Origin: Bradyrhizobium sp. SZCCT0148
GTDB taxonomy: Bacteria > Pseudomonadota > Alphaproteobacteria > Rhizobiales > Xanthobacteraceae
Assembly: GCF_018129985.1 (NCBI RefSeq)
Contig: NZ_JAFCKT010000002.1
Span: 372,001-436,000, forward strand
Direction: 5' to 3'
Length of the DNA: 64,000 nucleotides
The notes beneath the pieces were generated by a model that saw nothing but the letters and a program-made list of their open reading frames with translations, did not search any database and was not told where the DNA came from. Shown here piece by piece: positions 9,114-21,092 of this stretch (its first letter is position 1; the number at the start of each line of letters is the position of its first letter). The position numbers were made by a program, and so were the translations under genes.

Positions 9114-10025
9114 ATGACCGAACCCGATCTGCGCGACCTCGACCTCTTCGCAGCCGTCGCCCGCACCCGCAATTTCCGGCGCGCGGCGGTCGAAATCCGC
9201 GTGTCGGTGTCGAGCCTTAGCCAGCGCTTACGCGACCTCGAGGAGCGCCTCGGTGTCCGCCTGATGAACCGCACCACCCGCAGCGTCGCCCTGACCGAGG
9301 CAGGCGAGTTGCTGCTGTCTCGGGTGGCACCTGCGCTGCGCGATGTCGGCGATGCCTTGGCGGAGGTGCGGGGCCTGCGCGAGGTGGCTTCGGGCCGTCT
9401 GCGCATCAACGCGCCGCCGCCGGCCGTCGATCTCGTGCTGGCGCCGATGGTCGGGCCGTTTCTCGCCGCCCATCCGCAGGTCGATCTCGACGTCGTGTCC
9501 GAGAGCGGCTTCGTCGACATCGTGAGCGGGGGCTATGATGCCGGCGTGCGATATGGCGAGCATCTGGCGCAGGACATGGTGGCGATCCCGCTCAGCGGTC
9601 CGCAGCACTATGTCGTCGTCGCCTCGCCTGATTATGTCGCGCGCCGCGGCGAGCCGAAGCATCCGAAGGATCTGCTCGATCATGATTGCATCCGCGCCCG
9701 CTACTCAAGCGGCGTGATGCATGACTGGGAGTTCGAGAAGGCCGGCCAAATCATGAAGGTCGATCCGCCGGCCAAGCTGATCTCGACCAACATGAACCTT
9801 GCGATGCAGGCCGCGCTCGCCGGCGCGGGCATATGGGCGACGATCGACGGTTATGTCGGCGAAGCCCTGAAGTCCGGCGCGCTGGTCAGCCTGATGGAAG
9901 ATTGGTGCGAGCCGTTTCCCGGTCCGTTCCTATACTATCCGAGCCGGCGCCAGACGCCGCCCGCGCTGCGCGCCTTCATCGATTTCGTCGCAGGCTGGCG
10001 CAAGCGCGAGACGCGTGGAAAATAG
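9114..10025 (+). CDS. LysR-family transcriptional regulator
   Basis: 303 residues. N-terminal winged helix (DLDLFAAVARTRNFRRAAVE then SVSSLSQRLRDLEERLGVRL, about residues 5-60), a linker helix and a periplasmic-binding-like effector domain. It resembles the DsdA/YafC-like subgroup that often sits beside oxidoreductases. Divergent from the aldo/keto reductase gene, its probable target. The frame is open from 9090 but MTEPDLRDL fits the family best; no clear ribosome-binding site is visible. Confidence 0.9.
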   Translation: MTEPDLRDLDLFAAVARTRNFRRAAVEIRVSVSSLSQRLRDLEERLGVRLMNRTTRSVALTEAGELLLSRVAPALRDVGDALAEVRGLREVASGRLRINAPPPAVDLVLAPMVGPFLAAHPQVDLDVVSESGFVDIVSGGYDAGVRYGEHLAQDMVAIPLSGPQHYVVVASPDYVARRGEPKHPKDLLDHDCIRARYSSGVMHDWEFEKAGQIMKVDPPAKLISTNMNLAMQAALAGAGIWATIDGYVGEALKSGALVSLMEDWCEPFPGPFLYYPSRRQTPPALRAFIDFVAGWRKRETRGK

Positions 10026-10028
10026 ACC

Positions 10029-11030
10029 TCAGAGCATGCTTGGCAGCACGCGATCCGGCGGCTTGTGGGCGTCGAGAAAGGTGCGGATGTTGATGATCAC
10101 CTTCTCGCCCATCTCGACGCGGCCTTCGATCGTGGCCGAGCCCATATGCGGCATCAGCGTCACCTTGCCGGCCCTGGCGAGCCGCACCAGCTTCGGGTTG
10201 ACCGCGGGCTCGTGCTCGTAAACGTCGAGGCCGGCGCCGGCGATCTCGCCGCCTTCGATCAGCTTGATCAGCGTGTCCTCGTCGGTCACCTCGCCGCGCG
10301 CGGTGTTGACGATGTAGGCGTCTTTCCGGATCAGCTTCAGCCGCCGCGCCGAGAGCAGATGATAGGTCGCCGGCGTGTGCGGACAGTTCACCGAGATGAT
10401 GTCCATCCGCGCCAGCATCTGGTCGAGGCTTTCCCAATAGGTCGCGCCAAGCTCTTCGGCGATGACGGGCGCCACGGGACGGCGGTTGTGGTAGTGGATC
10501 TGCAGGCCGAAGGCGCGGGCACGGCGCGCCACTGCCTGACCGATGCGGCCCATGCCGATGATGCCGAGCCGCTTGCCGCCGATGCGGTGGCCGAGCATCC
10601 ACGTCGGCGACCAGCCGGCCCACGGCTTTCCTTCGGTCAGGATCGAGGCGCCTTCGATCATTCGCCTCGGCACGGCAAGGATCAGCGCCATGGTCATGTC
10701 GGCGGTGTCCTCGGTCAGGACTTTCGGCGTGTTGGTGACGGTGATGCCGCGGGCATGCGCGGCCGCCACGTCGATATTGTCGACGCCGTTGCCGAAATTG
10801 GCGATCAGCCGCAGCTTGCAGTCGGGCTGGTTCACGATGTCAGCGCTGATATGGTCGGTGACCGTGGGAACCAGCACGTCGGCGGTGCGTGCGGCTTCAG
10901 CGATCTGGTCCGCGGACATCGGCGTGTCCTCAAGATTGATCCGCGCGTCGAACAATTCGCGCATCCGGGTCTCGATCGAATCCGGCAGCTTGCGCGTCAC
11001 CACGACGAGGGGCTTTTTCTTCACCGACAT
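10029..11030 (-). CDS. gyaR: D-2-hydroxyacid dehydrogenase (glyoxylate/hydroxypyruvate reductase type)
   Basis: 333 residues. Catalyses NAD(P)H-dependent reduction of 2-oxo acids such as glyoxylate. The NAD-binding motif GMGRIGQ lies near residues 159-165. The catalytic Arg is in NTARGEV, the Glu in DVYEHEP and the His in PHMGSA. NFGNGVDNID is the usual substrate-loop region. GCAGGA precedes the start. Converges on the LysR gene (3 bases apart) and is divergent from the SH3 gene. The exact substrate is inferred from family resemblance only. Confidence 0.9.
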   Translation of the reverse strand: MSVKKKPLVVVTRKLPDSIETRMRELFDARINLEDTPMSADQIAEAARTADVLVPTVTDHISADIVNQPDCKLRLIANFGNGVDNIDVAAAHARGITVTNTPKVLTEDTADMTMALILAVPRRMIEGASILTEGKPWAGWSPTWMLGHRIGGKRLGIIGMGRIGQAVARRARAFGLQIHYHNRRPVAPVIAEELGATYWESLDQMLARMDIISVNCPHTPATYHLLSARRLKLIRKDAYIVNTARGEVTDEDTLIKLIEGGEIAGAGLDVYEHEPAVNPKLVRLARAGKVTLMPHMGSATIEGRVEMGEKVIINIRTFLDAHKPPDRVLPSML

Positions 11031-11370
11031 GTCCTGCTCTCATGAGGCGTCGCAAGCCGCCTCTGTCGCCAAAGGCCGGTCGTTGAGGTCTCATTAACCC
11101 GGTTGTTCGACACTGCCCTTGCCGTGTCCGTCCCCGGCGTTTCCTTCAAGCTCTCCCGATAATTCCGGCCGGAAAATCGGGGCAAACTGGTTGTTCAGAT
11201 GCCCGTCCTCTCTAGCAGAAGGCCGGGCCAAGACAAGAACCACGGGTTAAGGCTTGAAGGAGCCGGCTTGGGGAACACCCGCGCGGGGCGGGTCAGGGGG
11301 TGGCGCGGCAGGTTTTGGAATTTGGGGTGAGGACCGGGCTCGGGCCGGGTCTTCGACAGGAGACGGGTTG
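11031..11370. other. 340-base intergenic region between gyaR and the SH3 gene
   Basis: Contains the dyad GAGGCG-N8-CGCCTC at 11044-11063, just upstream of the gyaR start, and G-rich sequence before the SH3 gene. The frame of the SH3 gene is open back to 11254 but has no ribosome-binding site there. No RNA gene or other gene was recognised. Confidence 0.5.
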
Positions 11371-11901
11371 ATGGCGTTGGGGCGTTTTTGTACGGTGATG
11401 GCGCTCGTATGTACCTGGTTGAGCGCTACGGTCTCTCCCTCGCATTCGGCGAAGGACACCACGCCCCAGACCGCGAGCGGCCTGCCGGTGCCGCGCTATG
11501 TCAGCCTCAAATCGGATCATGTGAACGTCCGTGCCGGCCCGACCAAGGACAATGACGTGGCCTGGGTCTACACCCGTTCGGGGCTGCCGGTGGAAATCAC
11601 TGCCGAATTCGAGAATTGGCGCCGGGTGCGCGATTCCGAAGGCGCCGAGGGCTGGGTCTATCACTCGCTGCTGTCGGGCCGCCGCACCGCGGTCGTCACC
11701 ATGAAGCACAAGGACGAGCTCGCCCCGATCTACGATCGCGCCGATCCCGACAGCGCCGTTGCCGCAAAACTCCAGGCCGGCGTCGTCACGCAGGTGAAGA
11801 AGTGCGCTGCAAACTGGTGCCGCGTCACCGGCAATGGCTTCGACGGCTGGATCCAGCAGGAACGCCTCTGGGGCGTGTATTCGGACGAGCAGGTCAACTG
11901 A
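11371..11901 (+). CDS. Exported SH3-domain protein
   Basis: 176 residues. Signal peptide MALGRFCTVMALVCTWLSAT... about 27 residues long, followed by two tandem bacterial SH3-like units: YVSLKSDHVNVRAGPTKD...GWVYHSLLSG and a second ending WCRVTGNGFDGWIQQERLWG. Such proteins are periplasmic and probably bind peptidoglycan or cell-wall components. CAGGAGA 6-12 bases upstream fixes the start. Convergent with irr across a shared terminator. Precise role unknown. Confidence 0.85.
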   Translation: MALGRFCTVMALVCTWLSATVSPSHSAKDTTPQTASGLPVPRYVSLKSDHVNVRAGPTKDNDVAWVYTRSGLPVEITAEFENWRRVRDSEGAEGWVYHSLLSGRRTAVVTMKHKDELAPIYDRADPDSAVAAKLQAGVVTQVKKCAANWCRVTGNGFDGWIQQERLWGVYSDEQVN

Positions 11902-11913
11902 CGCTGCAAACGA

Positions 11914-11940
11914 AAATGGCCGGGACGAGCCCGGCCATTT
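11914..11940. terminator. Bidirectional hairpin terminator
   Basis: Perfect 11-bp stem AAATGGCCGGG/CCCGGCCATTT with loop ACGAG, between the convergent SH3 gene and irr. The A/T ends of the stem make it work in either direction. Confidence 0.8.
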
Positions 11941-11965
11941 GGCCTCGGATTGATTTCGGTAGATC

Positions 11966-12457
11966 TCAGCGTTTCTTGCGCAGGCGCACCACCATGTCGA
12001 TGCGGGCGATCTCATAACCCTCCGGCACCTCCGGCATCTTGGACAGCGCCAGATGCGGATCCTCGATGTCGACCAGCTCATGGCTGTTCTCGAGGTAATA
12101 GTGGTGGTGGGTGGTAACGTTGGTGTCGAAATAGGTCTTGGTGCCGTCGACACTGACCTGCCGGAGCAGGCCGGCATCGGTGAGCTGGTTCAGCGTGTTG
12201 TAGACGGTCGCCAGCGAGACCGGGACCTTGGCCAGCGTCGCTTCCTCGTACAGCATTTCAGCCGTGAGGTGGCGGGCACCCTTGCCGAACAACAGCCAGC
12301 CGAGCGCCATGCGTTGGCGCGTCGGACGAAGCCCCGCGGACTGGAGCATTTCGTTGACGTCGTGCCAGGGGCAGCCGGTCAAAGCCGGCTGGCGGCCAGA
12401 CAAGAGGGCCGCGGCATGGACGTCGTCGTCGTGATGGGGCGCGGTATTCTCGTTCAT
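11966..12457 (-). CDS. irr: Iron response regulator Irr (Fur superfamily)
   Basis: 163 residues, the same length as characterised B. japonicum Irr. In that species Irr represses heme synthesis and iron-use genes when heme is scarce and is degraded when heme binds. Both known heme elements are visible: the heme regulatory motif GCPWHD (Cys29) and the His-rich HHH at 117-119. The N-terminal winged helix includes LRPTRQRMALGWLLF and PVSLATVYNTLNQLTDAGL. The start MNENTAPHHD fits; the frame is open back to 12523. Regulated, by analogy, by Fur at the repeat at 12511-12522. Divergent from fabA. Confidence 0.97.
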   Translation of the reverse strand: MNENTAPHHDDDVHAAALLSGRQPALTGCPWHDVNEMLQSAGLRPTRQRMALGWLLFGKGARHLTAEMLYEEATLAKVPVSLATVYNTLNQLTDAGLLRQVSVDGTKTYFDTNVTTHHHYYLENSHELVDIEDPHLALSKMPEVPEGYEIARIDMVVRLRKKR

Positions 12458-12510
12458 TTCCAGACTTCGGCACGCGTGAACAATATGTATCTGCAATATA
12501 AGAACAGAAA

Positions 12511-12522
12511 GATGCAGATGCA
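12511..12522 (-). promoter_or_regulatory. Tandem TGCATC hexamers upstream of irr (candidate Fur site)
   Basis: On the minus strand TGCATCTGCATC lies 54-65 bases upstream of the irr ATG. B. japonicum Fur is known to bind a direct-repeat hexamer element in the irr promoter, so this is the probable site. The surrounding 353-base irr/fabA gap (12458-12810) also has a GGTTC-N12-GAACC dyad at 12542-12563 and no other recognised gene. Confidence 0.55.
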
Positions 12523-12810
12523 AGTTTCTCGCAACTAGAGAGGTTCTAATCAGGCTTGGAACCGGCCGGGGATCGCGTCATTTTACCTTCATGTATCAGC
12601 TTTGCCACCTGAAATGGCCTGTGTTAGAGAGCGCGCGGTTCCGCTTAGCCGATTTCTGGCGTCGCCGGGCATCGAGGCTCGGTTCGCAGTCCATCCGGGG
12701 CAAGCGGGCGCAGCGCCTGACAGTGGCAATTGGCGTTGCTCTCCGACCGAGACGGGGCCCATTTTCGCCAAGAAGCGCCGCTCAATCGGATATCAAACAG
12801 AGGCTCGTGC

Positions 12811-13332
12811 ATGCTGAACAGGCGCAACGGTTACGAATACGAAGATCTGCTGGCCTGTGGCCGCGGCGAGATGTTCGGCCCCGGCAATGCTCAGCTGCCG
12901 TTGCCGCCGATGCTGATGTTCGACCGCATCACTGAGATCAACGACAATGGCGGCGAGTTCGGCAAGGGACTGGTGCGCGCCGAGCTCGACGTGAAGCCGG
13001 ACCTCTGGTTCTTCGGCTGCCACTTCAAGAACGATCCGGTGATGCCCGGCTGTCTCGGCCTCGACGCGCTGTGGCAAATGGTCGGCTTTTTTCTGGGCTG
13101 GACCGGCGGCGAAGGTCGCGGCCGCGCGCTTGGCTTGAACGAATTAAAGTTCAGCGGTCAGGTGCTGCCCGAGGCCAGCAAGGTTGTGTACAACGTCGAT
13201 ATCAAGCGCGTGATGCGTTCAAAGCTCGTCCTTGGCATCGCCGATGGATGGCTTTCGGTCGATGACCAGATTATCTATCGCGCCAAGGACTTGAAGGTCG
13301 GCCTGTTCAAGCAGGGCACGGACCTGGGCTGA
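12811..13332 (+). CDS. fabA: 3-hydroxydecanoyl-ACP dehydratase/isomerase FabA
   Basis: 173 residues. FabA dehydrates 3-hydroxydecanoyl-ACP and isomerises the trans-2 to the cis-3 decenoyl-ACP, the entry to anaerobic unsaturated fatty-acid synthesis. The active-site His71 (GCHF) and Asp85 (GLDALWQ) match E. coli His70/Asp84. Start chosen at [11 protein letters not shown] with AGAGG about 8 bases upstream; the frame is open further back to 12730. First gene of fabA-fabB-fabI, divergent from irr. Confidence 0.97.
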   Translation: MLNRRNGYEYEDLLACGRGEMFGPGNAQLPLPPMLMFDRITEINDNGGEFGKGLVRAELDVKPDLWFFGCHFKNDPVMPGCLGLDALWQMVGFFLGWTGGEGRGRALGLNELKFSGQVLPEASKVVYNVDIKRVMRSKLVLGIADGWLSVDDQIIYRAKDLKVGLFKQGTDLG

Positions 13333-13371
13333 GCGCATCACCAAGACAACAATGATTGAGGCGAGGCTGTC

Positions 13372-14595
13372 ATGAGGCGGGTTGTGGTCACCGGGATGGG
13401 CATTGTCTCGTCGATCGGAAACAACACCCAGGAAGTGCTTGCGAGCCTTCACGAGGCGAAGTCAGGCATTTCTCGGGCTGAGAAATATGCCGAACTCGGC
13501 TTCCGTTCGCAGGTGCAGGGCGCGCCGACGCTCGATCCTGCAACGGTGGTCGACCGCCGCGCGATGCGTTTCCTCGGTCAGGGCGCGGCGTGGAATCACG
13601 TCGCGATGGAGCAGGCGATCCAGGACTCCGGCCTGTCGCCCGAGGAAGTCTCCAACATTCGCACCGGCATCATCATGGGCTCCGGCGGCCCGTCCGCCCG
13701 CACCATCGTCGAATCCGCCGACATCACCCGCACCAAGGGACCGAAGCGCGTCGGACCGTTTGCAGTGCCGAAGGCGATGTCGTCCACGGCTTCCGCGACG
13801 CTTGCGACCTGGTTCAAGATCAAGGGCGTGAACTATTCGATCTCTTCGGCCTGTGCGACGTCGAACCATTGCGTCGGCAACGCCTATGAGACGATCCAGA
13901 TCGGCAAGCAGGACGTCATCTTCGCCGGCGGCTGCGAGGAACTGGACTGGTCGCTCTCCGTGCTGTTCGACGCCATGGGCGCGATGTCCTCGAAGTACAA
14001 CGACACGCCGGCCACCGCGTCGCGTCCCTACGACGTCAACCGCGATGGCTTCGTCATTGCCGGCGGCGCCGGCGTGCTGGTGCTGGAAGAGCTCGAGCAT
14101 GCCAAGGCGCGCGGCGCGCGCATCTACGGCGAGATCGTCGGCTACGGCGCGACTTCGGACGGCTACGACATGGTGGCACCCTCGGGCGAAGGCGCCGAGC
14201 GCTGCATGCGCATGGCGATGTCGACGGTGAAGACCAAGGTCGACTACATCAATCCGCATGCGACCTCGACGCCGGCCGGCGATCCTCCGGAGATCGACGC
14301 GCTCCGCCGCGTATTCGGAAGTGGGGAGAAGTGCCCGCCGATCTCGGCGACCAAGGCGCTGACCGGCCACTCGCTGGGCGCCACCGGCGTGCAGGAGGCG
14401 ATCTACTCGCTGCTGATGATGAACAACGGCTTCATCTGCGAGAGCGCGCACATCCAGGAGCTCGATCCCGTGTTCGCCGACATGCCGATCGTGCGTAAGC
14501 GCATCGACAACGTCAAAATCGGCACCGTGCTGTCGAACTCGTTCGGCTTCGGCGGGACCAACGCCACGCTGGTAATCAGCCGGCTGGACGTGTGA
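13372..14595 (+). CDS. fabB: 3-oxoacyl-ACP synthase I FabB
   Basis: 407 residues. Condensing enzyme that elongates cis-3-decenoyl-ACP and other acyl-ACPs in the unsaturated branch. Catalytic Cys161 in [10 protein letters not shown], with both His residues of the Cys-His-His triad visible as [11 protein letters not shown] and [10 protein letters not shown] glycine-rich GFGGTNATL near the C-terminus is typical of ketosynthases. It starts 39 bases after fabA, so the pair is probably one transcript. Confidence 0.97.
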   Translation: MRRVVVTGMGIVSSIGNNTQEVLASLHEAKSGISRAEKYAELGFRSQVQGAPTLDPATVVDRRAMRFLGQGAAWNHVAMEQAIQDSGLSPEEVSNIRTGIIMGSGGPSARTIVESADITRTKGPKRVGPFAVPKAMSSTASATLATWFKIKGVNYSISSACATSNHCVGNAYETIQIGKQDVIFAGGCEELDWSLSVLFDAMGAMSSKYNDTPATASRPYDVNRDGFVIAGGAGVLVLEELEHAKARGARIYGEIVGYGATSDGYDMVAPSGEGAERCMRMAMSTVKTKVDYINPHATSTPAGDPPEIDALRRVFGSGEKCPPISATKALTGHSLGATGVQEAIYSLLMMNNGFICESAHIQELDPVFADMPIVRKRIDNVKIGTVLSNSFGFGGTNATLVISRLDV

Positions 14596-14624
14596 CGCCC
14601 TTGCTGGCGCAGCGTTGAATTTCT

Positions 14625-14711
14625 CGTCATGGCCGGGCCCGTCCCGGCCATCCACGTCTTGGCTTCAGGCTGCAAAGGGCGTGGATGCCCGGGACAAGCC
14701 AGGGCATGACG
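14625..14711. repeat. Palindromic repeat (CGTCATGGCCGGG..CCCGGGACAAGCC family)
   Basis: Left arm CGTCATGGCCGGGCCCGTCC...CATCCACGTC; right arm GCGTGGATGCCCGGGACAAG...GGCATGACG. Whole arms are complementary, forming a hairpin of roughly 35 bp with mismatches. A clear second copy of the same family is at 53823-53908. Here it interrupts the fabB-fabI gap and could attenuate or insulate fabI. Confidence 0.85.
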
Positions 14712-14733
14712 AAGAGCGGAAGGTGATCTTGAC

Positions 14734-15534
14734 ATGGAAGGTCTGATGAAGGGCAAGCGCGGTCTGATCATGGGCATCGCCAATGATCATTCGATCGCCT
14801 GGGGCATGGCGAAGACGCTGCATGCGCACGGCGCCGAGCTCGCCTTCACCTTTCAGGGCGAGGCGCTGGGCAAACGCGTCAAGCCGCTGGCCGAATCTCT
14901 CGGCGTGGAATTGGTGCTGCCGTGCGACGTCGAGGACATCGCCAGTGTCGATGCGACCTTCGACGTGCTCCGCGAAAAATGGGGCAAGCTCGACTTCGTC
15001 ATCCACGCCATTGGCTTTGCCGACAAGAACGAGCTGAAGGGTCGCTACGCCGACACCAGCCGCGAGAACTTTTCGCGCACCATGGTGATCTCCTGCTTCT
15101 CGTTCACGGAGGTGGCGAAGCGCGCCGCCGAGCTGATGACCGAGGGCGGCAGCATGATCACGCTGACCTTCGGCGCCTCCGAGCGCGCGATGCCGAACTA
15201 CAACGTGATGGGCGTGGCCAAGGCGGCGCTGGAAGCCTCGGTGCGCTATCTCGCCTCCGATTTCGGACCGCGCGGCATCCGCGTCAACGCGATCTCCGCG
15301 GGCCCCATCCGCACGCTTGCGGGCTCCGGCATCGGCGAGGCGCGCGCGATGTTTGCCTTCATGCAGAAGCATTCGCCGCTCCGTCGCGGCGTCACGCTGG
15401 ATGACCTCGGCGGCTCGGCGCTGTATCTGTTGTCGGATCTCTCGGGCGGCGTTACCGGCGAGATCCACTATGTCGATTCCGGCTACAACACCATCCTGAT
15501 GCCGCGGCCGGACGATTTGAAGACCTCGGAGTAG
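14734..15534 (+). CDS. fabI: Enoyl-ACP reductase FabI (NADH type)
   Basis: 266 residues, SDR fold. Reduces trans-2-enoyl-ACP in each elongation cycle. The N-terminal MGIANDHSIAWG is the divergent NAD site of FabI enzymes. The catalytic Tyr and Lys are in NYNVMGVAKAALE. The Tyr found one helix earlier in E. coli FabI (SYLGAER) is Phe here (TFGASER), as in some rhizobial FabI forms. The start MEGLMKGKRG has an alternative ATG at 14746. Follows fabB after a palindromic repeat. Confidence 0.94.
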   Translation: MEGLMKGKRGLIMGIANDHSIAWGMAKTLHAHGAELAFTFQGEALGKRVKPLAESLGVELVLPCDVEDIASVDATFDVLREKWGKLDFVIHAIGFADKNELKGRYADTSRENFSRTMVISCFSFTEVAKRAAELMTEGGSMITLTFGASERAMPNYNVMGVAKAALEASVRYLASDFGPRGIRVNAISAGPIRTLAGSGIGEARAMFAFMQKHSPLRRGVTLDDLGGSALYLLSDLSGGVTGEIHYVDSGYNTILMPRPDDLKTSE

Positions 15535-15539
15535 GACTT

Positions 15540-15630
15540 GTAGGGGGCAAGGAGCGCAAGCGACGTGCCCACCGTCTCTCAATAATTGCAGATCGTGGGC
15601 ACGGCCAAAGCGCCGTTGCCCACTGTACGA
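15540..15630. repeat. Palindromic repeat (CGTGCCCAC..GTGGGCACGG family)
   Basis: CGTGCCCAC at 15564-15572 and GTGGGCACG at 15595-15603 are perfect inverted copies around a 22-base spacer, flanked by AAAGCGCCGTTGCCCAC. Lies between the convergent fabI and glutathione transferase genes and probably also ends both transcripts. Confidence 0.65.
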
Positions 15631-15638
15631 GAGCAGCT

Positions 15639-16235
15639 TCAACCCGCTGCGATCTTCTCCGCACGCTGGAACGCCGGCCGCGCGATGCAGCGCGCGAGAT
15701 AGGCATCGAAGGCGGGGCGCGACGGCACCATCTTGAACTGCCGCACCGCAAAGTTCAGGCCGGAGCCGATCGTGACGTCGGCCGCGGAAAATTTCTCGCC
15801 GAGTATCCACGGCCCCTTGGCAAGCGCGGCCTCGAGCACGTCGAACACCTGCGTCGCGCTGCCCCAGGCCGCGGTCGATGTCGGGATCTCGATCTTGGTA
15901 AAGATCTGGATGATGGCGGGCTCGATGCAGCCAGGCGAGAAGAACAACCATTGCAAATAGCGCCCGCGCTGGGGATCGACTATGTCGGGGGCGAGCTTGG
16001 TCTCGGGATACCGGTCAGCGATGTAAGCGCAAATCGCGGCGGCCTCGCCGAGTGCGACATCGCCGTCAGACAGTGCCGGCACCTTGCCCATCGGATTGAC
16101 TTTGAGGAAGTCCGGCGTTTTTTGCGCGCCGGTGGAGATATCGGTCAGCACGCGCTCATAAGGCAGGCCGCTCTCCTCCATCAGCCAAAGCGTCGTAAAC
16201 GAGCGCGAGCGGGGCGACCAATAGAGCTTGATCAT
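15639..16235 (-). CDS. Glutathione S-transferase family protein
   Basis: 198 residues from MIKLYWSPRSRSF. N-terminal thioredoxin-like domain with the glutathione-binding NPMGKVPAL, then GEAAAICAYIADRYPE (the conserved SNAIL-like segment), and an all-helical C-terminal half. Family members conjugate or reduce substrates with glutathione. GGAAGG about 9-14 bases upstream supports this start. Converges on fabI across a palindromic repeat. Substrate unknown. Confidence 0.9.
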   Translation of the reverse strand: MIKLYWSPRSRSFTTLWLMEESGLPYERVLTDISTGAQKTPDFLKVNPMGKVPALSDGDVALGEAAAICAYIADRYPETKLAPDIVDPQRGRYLQWLFFSPGCIEPAIIQIFTKIEIPTSTAAWGSATQVFDVLEAALAKGPWILGEKFSAADVTIGSGLNFAVRQFKMVPSRPAFDAYLARCIARPAFQRAEKIAAG

Positions 16236-16371
16236 GACGGGGAACCTTCCATCGGCGTGATGCGGGCCAAGCTTATTCATCGCGTGTCTGCTTTGAAATC
16301 GCAACGTGCTATGCTTGGTTCAATGTCGCGTTCGGCTGTCAACAATCTCGGTTGACGCGAAAGAGTGCGTC

Positions 16372-17205
16372 TCAGTCCTGCTTCAGATAGCCCGGAAGCC
16401 CCCGATCGAGCCTGTCGGTCACGAGTGCCCGCGTTCTCTCGCGCAGCGCCACGTTTGCCGAAGCTGTCTCGGGCGGATCCGGGAAGAGCGAATTGTCGAG
16501 TTTCGTGATCGGGTCTTCAAACAGACGCATGCTTGTGGCGAGGTTCGCGCCGATATCCGTCAGGGGGCGCTTGATCTGTTCGTAGCTGCGGCCGTCAATC
16601 AGCGTAATCGCAACATTGGCGAAAAGGTGGGAGTGCCGAATCAAGCTGCCGAGCCCCTGGTTGTAGGTGCCGATGCCGTTCAGCGTCATGTTCGAGTTCG
16701 GCAGCTTCGTCTTGAAAGTGGTTGCGACGAGATAGCGATCGCAATTCGCATTCGCGGTGAACCCCTTCACGATCACCGGTAGAGTCTCTTTGGGGTCCGG
16801 GATGAAGATCGCCTTCGCATGATAGAAGGGATCGAAGGCGCCCTTGGGATAAGCGATCCTGCGTATCGAGGAATCGTTGTTCGTTGCCGCGCGCACGCGT
16901 GCGAAAACGAGATCATCGAGACCCCAGTCGATCGGGACCTCCTTTGCTTCCGCCTCGAAGATTGTCACGCCGAACTTCTGTACGGAGTAATGCTCGCCGA
17001 TTGCCGAGATTACGCCGAGACGGCACGGACCGCTGTTCATCTGCTCGGCTGGTTTGACCGCCGCAGCTTTCGGCTTCGTCGCCGCTTTCTTGACGGTCGG
17101 CTTCGACGGAGCCGTGGGTGGCGAGGTGGCTGCAGGAGGAGTTTGGGCTGCTGCCAGAGCTAAAGACGACAGCAAAAAGATCGCGGAAGCAGCAGATCGA
17201 ATCAT
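16372..17205 (-). CDS. Exported protein of unknown function
   Basis: 277 residues. The signal peptide MIRSAASAIFLLSSLALAAA is followed by a Pro/Ala/Lys-rich low-complexity linker (TPPAATSPPTAPSKPTVKKA...), then an uncharacterised domain containing two cysteines (GPCRLG and NANCDR) that could form a disulphide. No known catalytic motif was recognised. The Pro/Lys linker suggests a tether through the cell wall. Isolated between the glutathione transferase and GNAT genes. Confidence 0.8.
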   Translation of the reverse strand: MIRSAASAIFLLSSLALAAAQTPPAATSPPTAPSKPTVKKAATKPKAAAVKPAEQMNSGPCRLGVISAIGEHYSVQKFGVTIFEAEAKEVPIDWGLDDLVFARVRAATNNDSSIRRIAYPKGAFDPFYHAKAIFIPDPKETLPVIVKGFTANANCDRYLVATTFKTKLPNSNMTLNGIGTYNQGLGSLIRHSHLFANVAITLIDGRSYEQIKRPLTDIGANLATSMRLFEDPITKLDNSLFPDPPETASANVALRERTRALVTDRLDRGLPGYLKQD

Positions 17206-17282
17206 GGATTCAAGGGCATCAGCAGCGGGAGAATTTCGATCATGCCACCCTAGATTAGGACGGCGACAACCGCAAGCTGCAG

Positions 17283-17762
17283 TCAGGAGGCCGTCGCCTG
17301 TCCGACCGGTCGCAACCGCTTCCACCGATAGTACTTCATCATGAACCCGTTCGACGGCTCGATCTCTTGCTTCTCGAACACAAAACCTTCGCGTTCGTAC
17401 CAGCGCCAGGCTTTCTCGTTCTCGCGGACGCAGCGCAGGTGCATCTCCTCCGGCATCTGCGTGCGGGTGAAGGCGAGTAATCTCCGGCCGAGCGATTGGC
17501 CCTGATAGGCCGGCGCGACGAACAGCATGTCGAGATAGAGTTTTGGCACATGCAGCGCCAGCATGGCGGCGATCGTGCCGCGATCGTCGGCAACGAACAG
17601 GCTCCAGCCGTCCGCGATCTCGCGCCGGATGCGTGCGCGCAGGTTTGCCAGCAGGAAGTCGCTGGCCTCGTCGAGGCCGGTCGAGACCCAGCTCTCCATC
17701 CAGACCCGGCCGACCTCATCGTATTCGTCTGTGCGCGCGGGGCGGATGACGGGATGCGGCAT
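17283..17762 (-). CDS. GNAT-family N-acetyltransferase
   Basis: 159 residues from MPHPVIRPARTDEYDE. The GNAT core is visible: LYLDMLFVAPAYQGQSLGRRLL carries the acetyl-CoA motif A (Q-G-x-G/S-L-G-R/K), followed by RCVRENEKAWRWYEREGF (motif B). Acts on an unknown small molecule or protein. It begins 7 bases after the oxyR stop and is probably co-transcribed with oxyR; the frame is open to 17804, which would overlap oxyR. Confidence 0.87.
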   Translation of the reverse strand: MPHPVIRPARTDEYDEVGRVWMESWVSTGLDEASDFLLANLRARIRREIADGWSLFVADDRGTIAAMLALHVPKLYLDMLFVAPAYQGQSLGRRLLAFTRTQMPEEMHLRCVRENEKAWRWYEREGFVFEKQEIEPSNGFMMKYYRWKRLRPVGQATAS

Positions 17763-17769
17763 CGACAAG

Positions 17770-20979
<3,210 letters not shown>

Positions 20980-20990
20980 CGCCACCTCCT

Positions 20991-21010
20991 CCTCTCCCTT
21001 GCGGGAGAGG
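20991..21010. repeat. Short palindrome CCTCTCCC-N4-GGGAGAGG
   Basis: Perfect 8-bp stem with a TTGC loop immediately downstream of katG. This sequence family is a common intergenic hairpin in many alphaproteobacteria. Confidence 0.6.
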
Positions 21011-21044
21011 GGGAATGACGCCCTGAAGCATCTCTCATTCGAGG

Positions 21045-21072
21045 AAAGGGCGGCCCGAGAGGCCGCCCTTTT
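21045..21072. terminator. Hairpin terminator shared by katG and the superoxide dismutase gene
   Basis: Perfect 11-bp stem AAAGGGCGGCC/GGCCGCCCTTT with loop CGAGA followed by T. Lies between convergent genes; the flanking A and T runs suit both directions. Confidence 0.85.
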
Positions 21073-21092
21073 ATCGTGGTCGCTGTGAGCGG

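Noticed and set aside
12536..12548. TAGAG-AGG-TTCTA as an Irr box (ICE)
   Set aside because: One mismatch and too short to call; kept only as part of the irr finding.
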